A stretch of DNA of 6,344 bases from NCBI GenBank assembly GCA_027030825.1, contig JALVEM010000572.1, positions 1 through 6,344 of the forward strand, in the 5' to 3' direction. Position numbers and translations under genes: made by a program. This stretch comes from Thiohalobacter sp. Lineage in GTDB: Bacteria > Pseudomonadota > Gammaproteobacteria > Thiohalobacterales > Thiohalobacteraceae. The notes under the pieces are model-generated. The model was not told the DNA's origin. It ran no database searches and worked only from the letters and a program-made list of their open reading frames with translations. Positions 1 through 5,380 of this stretch are shown here, piece after piece. The stretch's first letter is position 1. Every line of letters starts with the position of its first letter.

Positions 1-83
1 TGACCGGCTACAGAGGGACGAGGGCGAGCAGCGCGCAACACCGCAGACGGGATTCGCAGCAGTTTTTCAACAGCCAGCAAATG
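1..83. other. Gene-free left edge, possible partial dispersed element
   Basis: No open reading frame with a plausible start, ribosome-binding site and family likeness is visible here. On the minus strand the stretch lies just past the terminator at 84-120 and begins with a segment around TGTTGAAAAACTGCTGCG (about 56-73). From memory this resembles an intergenic repeat found in other gammaproteobacteria, but I could not verify that. The left end is cut by the window, so any repeat would be partial. Confidence 0.2.
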
Positions 84-120
84 AAAAAGCCCCGGCCTTA
101 AGGGGGGGAAAGGCCGGGGC
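84..120 (-). terminator. Intrinsic terminator closing the polA-methyltransferase strand and the candidate sRNA
   Basis: A perfect 11-bp stem (89-99 paired with 110-120, arm GCCCCGGCCTT on the plus strand) encloses a 10-nt loop. Read on the minus strand it is followed directly by TTTTT (88-84), the classic Rho-independent layout. On the plus strand the stem is followed by AAAGCG with no T-run, so it should work only for minus-strand transcripts. The minus-strand loop contains seven consecutive C residues. It lies 190 nt beyond the methyltransferase stop codon and is the only strong terminator on this strand in the window. Confidence 0.88.
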
Positions 121-262
121 AAAGCGCCTGGCATGGGGTGTGCCAGACGGGAGGAATGCCCGCTCCAGGGAGGAAGAGCGGACAGGCGTGAACCGCTCGG
201 TTCACCACCTTGGAACTTCCCGGATCAAGAAAGTTCCATTCCCGTGCGCGCCATCGGCGCGC
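84..262 (-). ncRNA. Candidate polA-linked small RNA with C-rich anti-Shine-Dalgarno loops
   Basis: No protein is apparent here, but the minus strand is almost continuously structured. From the predicted 5' end the elements are: a 7-bp stem with a 3-nt loop (262-246); an 8-bp stem TGGAACTT/AAGTTCCA with a 12-nt loop (238-211); an 8-bp inverted repeat GTGAACCG/CGGTTCAC with a 2-nt spacer (205-188); an 8-bp stem with one G-U pair (183-158) presenting the loop UUCCUCCCUG; an unpaired linker repeating UUCCUCCC (156-149); a 6-bp stem CTGGCA/TGCCAG (146-128) with loop CACCCCA; and the terminator with a seven-C loop. A possible promoter lies just upstream and its predicted start coincides with the base of the first hairpin. 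Known family facts: Spot 42 and ErsA sRNAs lie beside polA in enterics and Pseudomonas. I see no sequence identity to either, so homology is not claimed. It could instead be a structured 3' UTR of the upstream operon. Confidence 0.55.
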
Positions 263-268
263 CACGTC

Positions 269-298
269 AATATAACGTCATGCGCCGGCAGAAAGCAA
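269..298 (-). promoter_or_regulatory. Possible sigma-70 promoter for the candidate sRNA
   Basis: Read on the minus strand, TTGCTT (298-293) is followed after 18 nt by TATATT (274-269). The -10 box matches TATAAT at five of six positions; the -35 box matches only its first three. Initiation about seven bases past the -10 would fall near 262, where a 7-bp hairpin begins. Two TGACGT copies, 11 bp apart (280-275 and 269-264), overlap or flank the -10 and might be a regulator site. The box starts only 13 bp after the methyltransferase stop codon. The prediction rests on motif inspection alone. Confidence 0.4.
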
Positions 299-310
299 TA
301 CCCTGATGTG

Positions 311-934
311 TCACGACTCGCGCCGGAAGGCGTGATAGCCGAACTGCTGGATCTTCCCGGCCGGCGTGCGATGCGCCTCCTGCCGGGATTCCAGATGCCG
401 GAATCCCTCGCCGAGCTCGCCGGCCAGCCTTTCGGCATCGTACTGCACGATGGGCAGGCCGCTGCACATGGTGGGGCCCTCGGGCGAGAAGGCGGCGATC
501 ACGACCACGCCGCCCGGTCTCAGGTGACGCCGGAGCCGCTCGACATAGGCCGCACGGTCGGCCGGCTCGGTGAGGAAATGAAACACCGCGCGGTCGTGCC
601 AGAGGGCGTAACGACCGGGCAGTTCGCAGCAGGTGATGTCGCCCTCGACCCAATCGACCGCATCGGCCCGCTCGCCCAGCCGCGTGCGGGCCTCGGCCAG
701 CGCCCGGGCCGCGATGTCGAGCACCGTGAGGTTCCGGTAACCTCGCGCGAGCAGATGATCCACCAGCGTGGAAGCCCCGGCCCCGACGTCGATGAGGGGC
801 GCCTCCCGGTCCGGCAGATGCCGCTCGATGAGGTCCAGCGAGACCTCCGGCACCGACTGGAACCAGCTCACCTCGTCCGGGGCCTTTTCCTCGTAGACGC
901 GCTCCCAGTGCTGCTTGCGATCCTGTTCCGCCAT
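311..934 (-). CDS. Class I SAM-dependent methyltransferase, substrate unknown
   Basis: A 207-residue cytosolic protein with the Rossmann-like methyltransferase fold. An N-terminal HWERVYEEK and EVSWFQ segment (residues 9-26) is typical of a subgroup of small stand-alone methyltransferases. Motif I is IDVGAGAST (48-56), which binds S-adenosylmethionine. An acidic residue after strand 2 (D73 in VLDIA) should contact the ribose. EGDIT (97-101) matches the adenine-contacting region. HDRAVFHFL (113-121) sits where motif IV is expected, and LRPGG (138-142) precedes strand 5. Length is normal for a single-domain enzyme with no added substrate domain, so neither substrate nor methylated atom can be told. 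The start ATG has only a weak AGG eight bases upstream, but the family's conserved N-terminus begins right after it. It lies 36 nt downstream of polA on the same strand with no terminator between, so co-transcription is likely. Confidence 0.9.
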   Translation of the reverse strand: MAEQDRKQHWERVYEEKAPDEVSWFQSVPEVSLDLIERHLPDREAPLIDVGAGASTLVDHLLARGYRNLTVLDIAARALAEARTRLGERADAVDWVEGDITCCELPGRYALWHDRAVFHFLTEPADRAAYVERLRRHLRPGGVVVIAAFSPEGPTMCSGLPIVQYDAERLAGELGEGFRHLESRQEAHRTPAGKIQQFGYHAFRRES

Positions 935-970
935 GACTTCAACCTAAACCATTCGATACCGAATTGCCAA

Positions 971-3682
971 TCAATGGGCCTCGTCCCAGTTGCGACCAAT
1001 TCCCGTATCCACCACCAGCGGCACCTTCAGCTCGGCCGCGGATTCCATCAGCTCCCGCACCCGTGCCGAGACCGCCTCGACCTCCGATTCCGGCACCTCG
1101 AAGACCAGCTCGTCGTGCACCTGCATGATCATGCGCACCTCGGGCGCAACCTCTCCGATCCAGCGGTGAACGCGGATCATGGCGCGCTTGATGATGTCGG
1201 CGGCGGTGCCCTGCATGGGCGCGTTGATGGCGGTGCGTTCGGCGGCGGCGCGGCGCTGCTGGTTGCGGGCGTTGATCTCGGGCAGGTACAGGCGGCGGCC
1301 GAAGAGCGTTTCGACGTAGCCCTGCTCGTGGGCCTTCGCCCGCGTCTCCTCCATGTACCGGCGCACACCCGGATAGCGGGCGAAATACTGCTCGACGTAG
1401 GCCTGCGCCTCGGCACGGTCGATGCCGAGCTGTTTCGCCAGCCCGAACGGCGACATGCCGTAGATGAGTCCGAAGTTGATGACCTTGGCCGCGCGGCGCT
1501 GCTCGCTGGTGACGGCCTCCTCGGGCACTCCGAACACCTCGGCGGCGGTGGCGCGGTGGATATCGCGCCCCTCGGCGAAGGCCCGCAGCAGCCCCGCGTC
1601 GCCGGAGAGGTGCGCCATGATGCGCAGCTCGATCTGGGAATAGTCGGCGGCCAGCATCAGGAAGCCCTCCTCGGCAACGAAGGCCTGGCGGATGCGCCGG
1701 CCTTCCTCGGTCCGGATGGGGATGTTCTGCAGGTTCGGATCGCTGGAGGAGAGCCGGCCGGTGGCGGCCACCGCCTGGTGATAGGAGGTGTGCACGCGGC
1801 CGGTGCGCGGATCGACCTGTTCGGGCAGGCGGTCGGTATAGGTGGACTTGAGCTTGCTCAGGCTGCGCCACTCCAGGATCAGGCGCGGCAGTTCGTAGGT
1901 CTCCGCCAGTTCCGCCAGCACGGATTCGGCCGTGGAGGGCGCACCCTTCGGGGTCTTTGCCAGCACCGGCAGTCCCAGCCGCTCGAACAGGATCTCCTGG
2001 ATCTGTTTCGGCGAACCCAGGTTGAAGGGGGCCCCGGCGAGGCGGTGTGCTTCTTCCTCGATGCGGTGCATGGCCTCGGCCAGCTCGCGGCTCTGCTGCC
2101 TGAGCTGCTCGACGTCGATCTTCACGCCGGTGCGCTCCATGGCCGAGAGTACCGGCACCAGCGGCAGTTCGATCTCCTCGAAGACGCGTTTCAGCCCGGG
2201 TTCGGCGGCGAGCTTCGGCCACAGGTGCGCGTGCAGACGCAGCACGATGTCGGCGTCCTCGGCCGCATAGGGCCCGGCCGTCTCCAGCGGCACGGCATTG
2301 AAGGGGATCTGTTTGGCACCCTTGCCGGCCACCTCTTCGTAGTGCACGGTGCGGTGCCCGAGGTACTTGAGCGCCAGGCTGTCCATGTCGTGACGGGAGG
2401 CGGTGGAATTGAGCACATAGGACTCGAGCATGGTGTCGAAGGCGATGCCCGAGAGCGCGATGCCGTGGTTGGCCAGCACGTTCATGTCGTACTTCAGATT
2501 GTGCCCGAGCAGGCGCGGGCGGTCCGATTCCAGCAGCGGGCGCAGGGCTTCCAGCACCCGCTCGCGATCGAGCTGCTCGGGGGCGCCGGGATAATCGTGG
2601 CCGAACGGCACATAGGCCGCCTCGCCCGGCGCGAGGGCGAAGGAGACCCCCACCACCTCTGCCTGCATGTAGTCGAGGCTGGTGGTCTCGGTATCGAAGG
2701 CGAACCGCTCCGCCTGCTCCAGGCGCGCCAGCCAGTCCCGGAAGCGCGTCTCCTCGAGCACTACCTCGTAGTCGGCCGCCTGCGCGGCCGCAGGCAGGGG
2801 GTCGCCGGCCTCGGCGGCTTCTTCCTCCAGCTCGCGCAGCCAGGTGCGGAATTCCAGGCGGGCGAGCAGCTCGCGCAACCGCTCGCGATCCGGCGGCCGG
2901 ATCTTCAGCTCGTCGGGGGTGACGGGCAGCTCGAGATCGGTGCGAATGGTGGCGAGCTCGCGCGAGAGCTCGAGCTGGTCGAGGTGCGCGCGCAGGCTCT
3001 CGCCCACCTTGCCGCGGATCTCGTCGGCATGGCGGATGATCTCGTCCAGCGAACCATACTGCTGCAGCCATTTGGTGGCCGTCTTCGGCCCCACCTTCGG
3101 CACACCCGGGATGTTGTCGGAGGTGTCGCCCACCAGCGCCAGCCAGTCGACGATGCGCTCCGGGGGCACGCCGAACTTCTCGATCACCCCCTCCCGGTCG
3201 AGCACCGTGTCGGTCATGGTGTTGACCAGGGTGATGTGGCCGTCGACCAGCTGCGCCATGTCCTTGTCGCCGGTGGAGATGAGCACGTCCTCGCCTCGCG
3301 CGGCGGCCTCGCGCGCCAGGGTGCCGATGACGTCGTCGGCCTCCACGCCGGGCACCTGCAGCAGCGGCAGGCCCATGGCCTCGACGAGCTCCATCAGCAC
3401 CGGCAGCTGGGCCGCCAGATCGTCCGGCATTGGCGGGCGGTTGGCCTTGTAGGCCTCGAACATGGCGTCGCGAAAGGTCTTGCCGGGTGCATCGAAGACC
3501 ACCGCCATGCGCTCGGGCTTCACCTCGCGCAGCAGCTTGCGGAGCATGTTGGCCACGCCGTAGACGGCGCCCGTCGGCTCGCCCTTCGAGTTGGTGAGCG
3601 GCGGGAGCGCATGGTAGGCGCGGTAGAGATAGGACGAACCGTCCACCAGCACCAGCGGGGACGGGGATTCGGTCTGCGTCAT
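971..3682 (-). CDS. polA: DNA polymerase I with both exonuclease domains intact
   Basis: A 903-residue polymerase that removes RNA primers, fills gaps and takes part in excision repair. The 5' nuclease domain (about 1-290) shows VLVDGSSYLYRAYHAL, GVEADD (112-117), STGDKD (136-141) and GDTSDN (185-190) before a helix-hairpin-helix GVPKVGPKTA. The 3'-5' proofreading domain retains all catalytic residues: D330 and E332 in DTET, D399 in NLKYD, Y472 and D476 in YAAED. The polymerase domain has motif A DYSQIELR (D680), motif B RRAAKVINFGLIYG (R729, K733, F737) and motif C QVHDE (D857, E858). Each equals the E. coli position minus 25, and E. coli PolA is 928 residues, so nothing is missing. The protein ends NWDEAH as in relatives. 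I chose the ATG at 3682 because MTQTESPSPLVLVDGSSY aligns with the known N-terminus and GGAA lies 7 nt upstream; an in-frame ATG at 3715 would add 11 unconserved residues. Confidence 0.97.
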   Translation of the reverse strand: MTQTESPSPLVLVDGSSYLYRAYHALPPLTNSKGEPTGAVYGVANMLRKLLREVKPERMAVVFDAPGKTFRDAMFEAYKANRPPMPDDLAAQLPVLMELVEAMGLPLLQVPGVEADDVIGTLAREAAARGEDVLISTGDKDMAQLVDGHITLVNTMTDTVLDREGVIEKFGVPPERIVDWLALVGDTSDNIPGVPKVGPKTATKWLQQYGSLDEIIRHADEIRGKVGESLRAHLDQLELSRELATIRTDLELPVTPDELKIRPPDRERLRELLARLEFRTWLRELEEEAAEAGDPLPAAAQAADYEVVLEETRFRDWLARLEQAERFAFDTETTSLDYMQAEVVGVSFALAPGEAAYVPFGHDYPGAPEQLDRERVLEALRPLLESDRPRLLGHNLKYDMNVLANHGIALSGIAFDTMLESYVLNSTASRHDMDSLALKYLGHRTVHYEEVAGKGAKQIPFNAVPLETAGPYAAEDADIVLRLHAHLWPKLAAEPGLKRVFEEIELPLVPVLSAMERTGVKIDVEQLRQQSRELAEAMHRIEEEAHRLAGAPFNLGSPKQIQEILFERLGLPVLAKTPKGAPSTAESVLAELAETYELPRLILEWRSLSKLKSTYTDRLPEQVDPRTGRVHTSYHQAVAATGRLSSSDPNLQNIPIRTEEGRRIRQAFVAEEGFLMLAADYSQIELRIMAHLSGDAGLLRAFAEGRDIHRATAAEVFGVPEEAVTSEQRRAAKVINFGLIYGMSPFGLAKQLGIDRAEAQAYVEQYFARYPGVRRYMEETRAKAHEQGYVETLFGRRLYLPEINARNQQRRAAAERTAINAPMQGTAADIIKRAMIRVHRWIGEVAPEVRMIMQVHDELVFEVPESEVEAVSARVRELMESAAELKVPLVVDTGIGRNWDEAH

Positions 3683-3794
3683 GGGACAATTCCGGCCGTG
3701 CCTGTTCGGCGGCATGGTATCATCCGCCGGATTCTCCGGTACAGAACTTGCTCGTCATCGACCGGAACCCTGGAATCCGCGGAAAAACCGACAC
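3683..3794. promoter_or_regulatory. Divergent intergenic region between polA and the LOG gene
   Basis: These 112 nt separate two divergent genes and must carry, or receive, their promoters. On the plus strand TATCAT (3718-3723), preceded by GG, matches the -10 consensus at five of six positions and would give a leader of about 65 nt for the LOG gene, but I see no fitting -35 box. For polA no convincing -10/-35 pair is visible. A 5-bp hairpin CCGGA/TCCGG with loop TTC lies at 3727-3739, just inside the predicted LOG transcript. Confidence 0.3.
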
Positions 3795-4520
3795 ATGGAC
3801 GACAAGACGCGACGCCGGCATCCCGGCATGATGCCGATCGACGACACTCAGCTCACGCGCGAATCCTGGAAGATCTTCCAGATCATGGCCGAGTTCGTCG
3901 AGGGCTTCGAGCGGCTGGCCCGCATCAAGCCCTCGGTGAGCATCTTCGGCTCGGCCCGCACCCCGCCGGACGATCCCTGGTATCACAGGGCCGAGGAGAT
4001 CGCCCGCCGGCTCTCGGATGCCGGCTTCTCGGTGGTCAGCGGCGGCGGCCCCGGCATCATGGAGGCCGCCAACAAGGGCGCCCAGGCCGGCAAGTCGCCC
4101 AGCATCGGACTCAACATCCAGCTGCCGTTCGAACAGTCCGGCAATCCCTACCAGGACATTGCGCTCAATTTCCGACACTTCTTCTCGCGCAAGGTGATGT
4201 TCGTCAAGTACGCCTCGGCCTACGTGGTCCTGCCCGGCGGCTTCGGCACACTCGACGAGCTGGCCGAGATCCTGACCCTGGTGCAGACCGGCAAGACGCG
4301 ACGCATCCCCATCATCCTGGTGGGCAGCGACTTCTGGCGCGGGCTGATCGACTGGTTCGCCGGCACCCTGGTCGGCGAGGGCACCATCTCGCCCGAGGAT
4401 CTGGATCTCTTTCAGGTGCTCGACGAGCCCCAGGCGGTGGTCGACGCCATCTTCGACTACTACGAACAGCGCGGCTTCGAACCCTCGCCGGAGGAGCAGG
4501 AGATCCTGCTGGAGCTGTGA
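3795..4520 (+). CDS. LOG-family (TIGR00730) Rossmann-fold nucleotide phosphoribohydrolase
   Basis: A 241-residue protein of the LOG / 'lysine decarboxylase-like' family. Characterised members hydrolyse the N-glycosidic bond of nucleoside 5'-monophosphates, AMP or cytokinin ribotides, releasing ribose 5-phosphate and the base; the old lysine decarboxylase label is a misannotation. The nucleotide-binding core starts at SVSIFGSAR (47-55), followed by SGGGPGIMEAAN (82-93) and the family signature PGGFGTLDE (147-155), whose glutamate (E155) together with R132 of FFSRKVMF is expected in the active site. There is no signal peptide, so it acts in the cytoplasm. The substrate cannot be decided; a role in purine salvage or stress turnover is as likely as cytokinin release. 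The ATG at 3795 has GGAA ten bases upstream; extending the frame upstream to 3681 adds unconserved residues. It is divergent from polA. Confidence 0.92.
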   Translation: MDDKTRRRHPGMMPIDDTQLTRESWKIFQIMAEFVEGFERLARIKPSVSIFGSARTPPDDPWYHRAEEIARRLSDAGFSVVSGGGPGIMEAANKGAQAGKSPSIGLNIQLPFEQSGNPYQDIALNFRHFFSRKVMFVKYASAYVVLPGGFGTLDELAEILTLVQTGKTRRIPIILVGSDFWRGLIDWFAGTLVGEGTISPEDLDLFQVLDEPQAVVDAIFDYYEQRGFEPSPEEQEILLEL

Positions 4521-4523
4521 TCC

Positions 4524-4597
4524 GGAAGCTGGAAGATAGAAGCTGGAAGAATGGCCAGCTGCGCTGGCCTGAATACAGAATTCAGAATCCAGAAGCC
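4524..4597. repeat. Left heptamer array, interrupted by a hairpin
   Basis: Beginning three bases after the LOG stop codon, four 7-nt units (GGAAGCT, GGAAGAT, AGAAGCT, GGAAGAA; 4524-4551) are followed by an 18-nt hairpin segment, then four more units (TGAATAC, AGAATTC, AGAATCC, AGAAGCC; 4570-4597). The consensus RGAANNN is the reverse complement of the NNNTTCY units at 5245-5349, so the two ends of the intergenic region carry the same repeat families in opposite orientation. The hairpin shifts the 7-nt phase. Confidence 0.8.
4553..4569 (+). terminator. Hairpin 33 nt after the LOG gene, possible weak terminator
   Basis: GGCCAGC and GCTGGCC form a perfect 7-bp stem with loop TGC. The sequence after it (TGAATACAG) has no T-run, so it is not a canonical intrinsic terminator. 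It may shield the 3' end of the LOG mRNA or simply be a palindrome inserted in the heptamer array. Confidence 0.3.
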
Positions 4598-4619
4598 CTC
4601 AGTATGGGAGTCTTCCCCC

Positions 4620-4714
4620 GTCATTCCGGCCAAGCGAGCCGGCGCCAGCCGGGGAGCGCGAGCCGGAATCCAGAAACCACGTCAATTCGAGCCACTGCGG
4701 GGTGAGCCCTTTCC
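4620..4714. repeat. 95-bp duplicated block, copy A
   Basis: Matches 4983-5077 at 91 of 95 positions, offset 363, with no gaps. All four differences are transitions. Inside is a REP-like palindrome with 8-bp ends ATTCCGGC (4623-4630) and GCCGGAAT (4662-4669), followed by a non-palindromic tail starting CCAGAAACCACG. Just past the block, copy A lacks 30 bp that copy B carries; the missing stretch is bounded by the short direct repeat CTTTCC. Confidence 0.9.
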
Positions 4715-4738
4715 GGGATGAGCGAAATTAGCAATGGC

Positions 4739-4768
4739 CACGGAAGCACACGGAATAACACGGAAATT
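4739..4768. repeat. Three CACGGAA decamers
   Basis: Three tandem 10-nt units share CACGGAA and vary in the last three bases (GCA, TAA, ATT). They start within GGCCACGGAA, as does the related cluster at 5164-5190, and run directly into GTGAGGA heptamers. Confidence 0.7.
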
Positions 4769-4770
4769 GG

Positions 4771-4791
4771 GTGAGGAGTGAGGCGTGAGGG
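4771..4791. repeat. Three GTGAGGN heptamers
   Basis: GTGAGGA, GTGAGGC and GTGAGGG lie in tandem. The unit GTGAGGA is the reverse complement of TCCTCAC, a rotation of the CACTCCT unit repeated seven times at 5196-5244, so this is an inverted, shorter version of that array. Confidence 0.75.
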
Positions 4792-4803
4792 GTTTCGATC
4801 ATT

Positions 4804-4893
4804 CATTCCGGTCTCGCTCGTTTGTCATTCCGGGCGAGCGGCTTCTCTTCTCTGGTCATTCCGGGCGAGCCGAAGGCGAGACCCGGAATCCAG
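4804..4893. repeat. Cluster of REP-like ends, two solo and one complete
   Basis: CATTCCGG occurs at 4804, 4826 and 4857. The first two lack a nearby matching arm and look like solo ends. The third forms a complete element: ATTCCGGG (4858-4865) pairs with CCCGGAAT (4882-4889), then the tail CCAGAAACCACG shared with both 95-bp blocks. The spacing of about 22 and 31 bases suggests repeated insertion or slippage at the ends. Confidence 0.65.
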
Positions 4894-4936
4894 AAACCAC
4901 GCTACTCCATGCCACCGTGGCCCGCCCTTCTCCTGG

Positions 4937-4968
4937 ATTCCGGATCGGCGCTGCGCGCCGTCCGGAAT
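4937..4968. repeat. REP-like hairpin
   Basis: ATTCCGGA (4937-4944) pairs with TCCGGAAT (4961-4968), with an inner stem GGCGC/GCGCC (4947-4951 and 4955-4959) around loop TGC. It ends in GAATGAC, the reverse complement of the GTCATTC opening seen in neighbouring elements, so its orientation is opposite to theirs. Confidence 0.75.
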
Positions 4969-4982
4969 GACGGGAGAGTAAA

Positions 4983-5077
4983 GTCATTCCGGCCAGGCGA
5001 ACCGGCGCCAGCCGGGGAGCGCGAGCCGGAATCCAGAAACCACGTCAACTCGAGCCACTGCGGGGTGAACCCTTTCC
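4983..5077. repeat. 95-bp duplicated block, copy B
   Basis: Second copy of the 4620-4714 block, four transitions apart. The palindrome ends are ATTCCGGC (4986-4993) and GCCGGAAT (5025-5032). It continues into a further hairpin at 5081-5112 that copy A has lost. Confidence 0.9.
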
Positions 5078-5080
5078 TGG

Positions 5081-5112
5081 ATCCCGGACAAGCGCTTCGC
5101 GCTTTCCGGGAT
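5081..5112. repeat. REP-like hairpin with ATCCCGGA ends
   Basis: ATCCCGGA (5081-5088) pairs perfectly with TCCGGGAT (5105-5112); inside, AAGCGC pairs with GCGCTT around loop TTC, leaving a single unpaired C at 5089. It lies between two CTTTCC copies, overlapping the second (5102-5107). Confidence 0.75.
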
Positions 5113-5123
5113 GACGAAAAGTG

Positions 5124-5147
5124 GGTGCTACGCACCGTCCGGAATGA
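5124..5147. repeat. Right half of a REP-like element
   Basis: A small stem GGTGC/GCACC with loop TAC (5124-5136) is followed by TCCGGAATGAC (5138-5147 region). This looks like the inner stem and right arm of an element such as that at 4937-4968, but the left arm is missing. Confidence 0.5.
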
Positions 5148-5163
5148 CCGTGATGAAAAACGG

Positions 5164-5190
5164 CCACGGAATCCACCGAATCCACGGAAT
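5164..5190. repeat. Three CCACGGAAT nonamers
   Basis: CCACGGAAT, CCACCGAAT and CCACGGAAT in tandem, the 9-nt counterpart of the decamers at 4739-4768. Like them, they follow a 95-bp block and precede a heptamer array. Confidence 0.7.
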
Positions 5191-5195
5191 GTCGC

Positions 5196-5349
5196 CACTC
5201 CTCACTCCTCACTCCTCACTCCTCACTCCTCACTCCTCACTCCTCACTTCCAGCTTCCAGCTTCCAGCTTCCAGCTTCCTGCTTCCTGCTTCCTGCTTCC
5301 TGCTTCCGAATTCCGAATTCTGTATTCTGTATCCCGAATTCTGTATTCT
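5196..5349. repeat. 22-unit heptamer array upstream of the DUF2782 gene
   Basis: An unbroken 154-bp run of 7-nt units: CACTCCT seven times (5196-5244), CACTTCC once, AGCTTCC four times (5252-5279), TGCTTCC four times (5280-5307), then GAATTCC, GAATTCT, GTATTCT, GTATCCC, GAATTCT and GTATTCT (5308-5349). The phase never slips, although the unit changes family stepwise; the shared pattern is NNNTYCY. The array ends 36 nt before the DUF2782 start codon. Such heptamer runs recall the short tandemly repeated sequences described in cyanobacteria, with no relation implied. Confidence 0.92.
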
Positions 5350-5375
5350 CTGAGGCAACACCCACTGACCAGCAC

Positions 5376-5380
5376 GGAAG
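5376..5380 (+). promoter_or_regulatory. Ribosome-binding site that fixes the DUF2782 start
   Basis: GGAAG lies 5 nt before the ATG at 5386. It supports that start over the long in-frame extension reaching back through the repeats to 4822. Confidence 0.6.

Noticed and set aside
971..3682. Loss of proofreading or polymerase activity in PolA.
   Set aside because: All catalytic residues of the three domains are present at the expected positions.
939..3689. A 916-codon minus-strand frame overlapping polA.
   Set aside because: It is polA read in another frame: the product is Arg/Ala/Gly-rich and has no domain, whereas the true frame has every PolA motif.
3683..3715. Upstream in-frame ATG adding 11 residues to PolA.
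   Set aside because: The extra residues do not match PolA N-termini, while the ATG at 3682 gives the expected start and length.
3681..3794. In-frame N-terminal extension of the LOG protein by 38 residues.
   Set aside because: It would overlap the polA start region, is not conserved-looking, and the ATG at 3795 gives the usual LOG length.
140..4705. A 1521-codon open frame on the plus strand, antisense to the methyltransferase and polA and then running through the LOG gene out of frame.
   Set aside because: It is the mirror of high-GC codon use in polA. Its product is His/Arg/Gly/Leu-rich with no recognisable domain, and it overlaps three well-supported genes in other frames.
5196..5349. CRISPR array.
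   Set aside because: The 7-nt period leaves no spacers; this is a plain tandem heptamer repeat.
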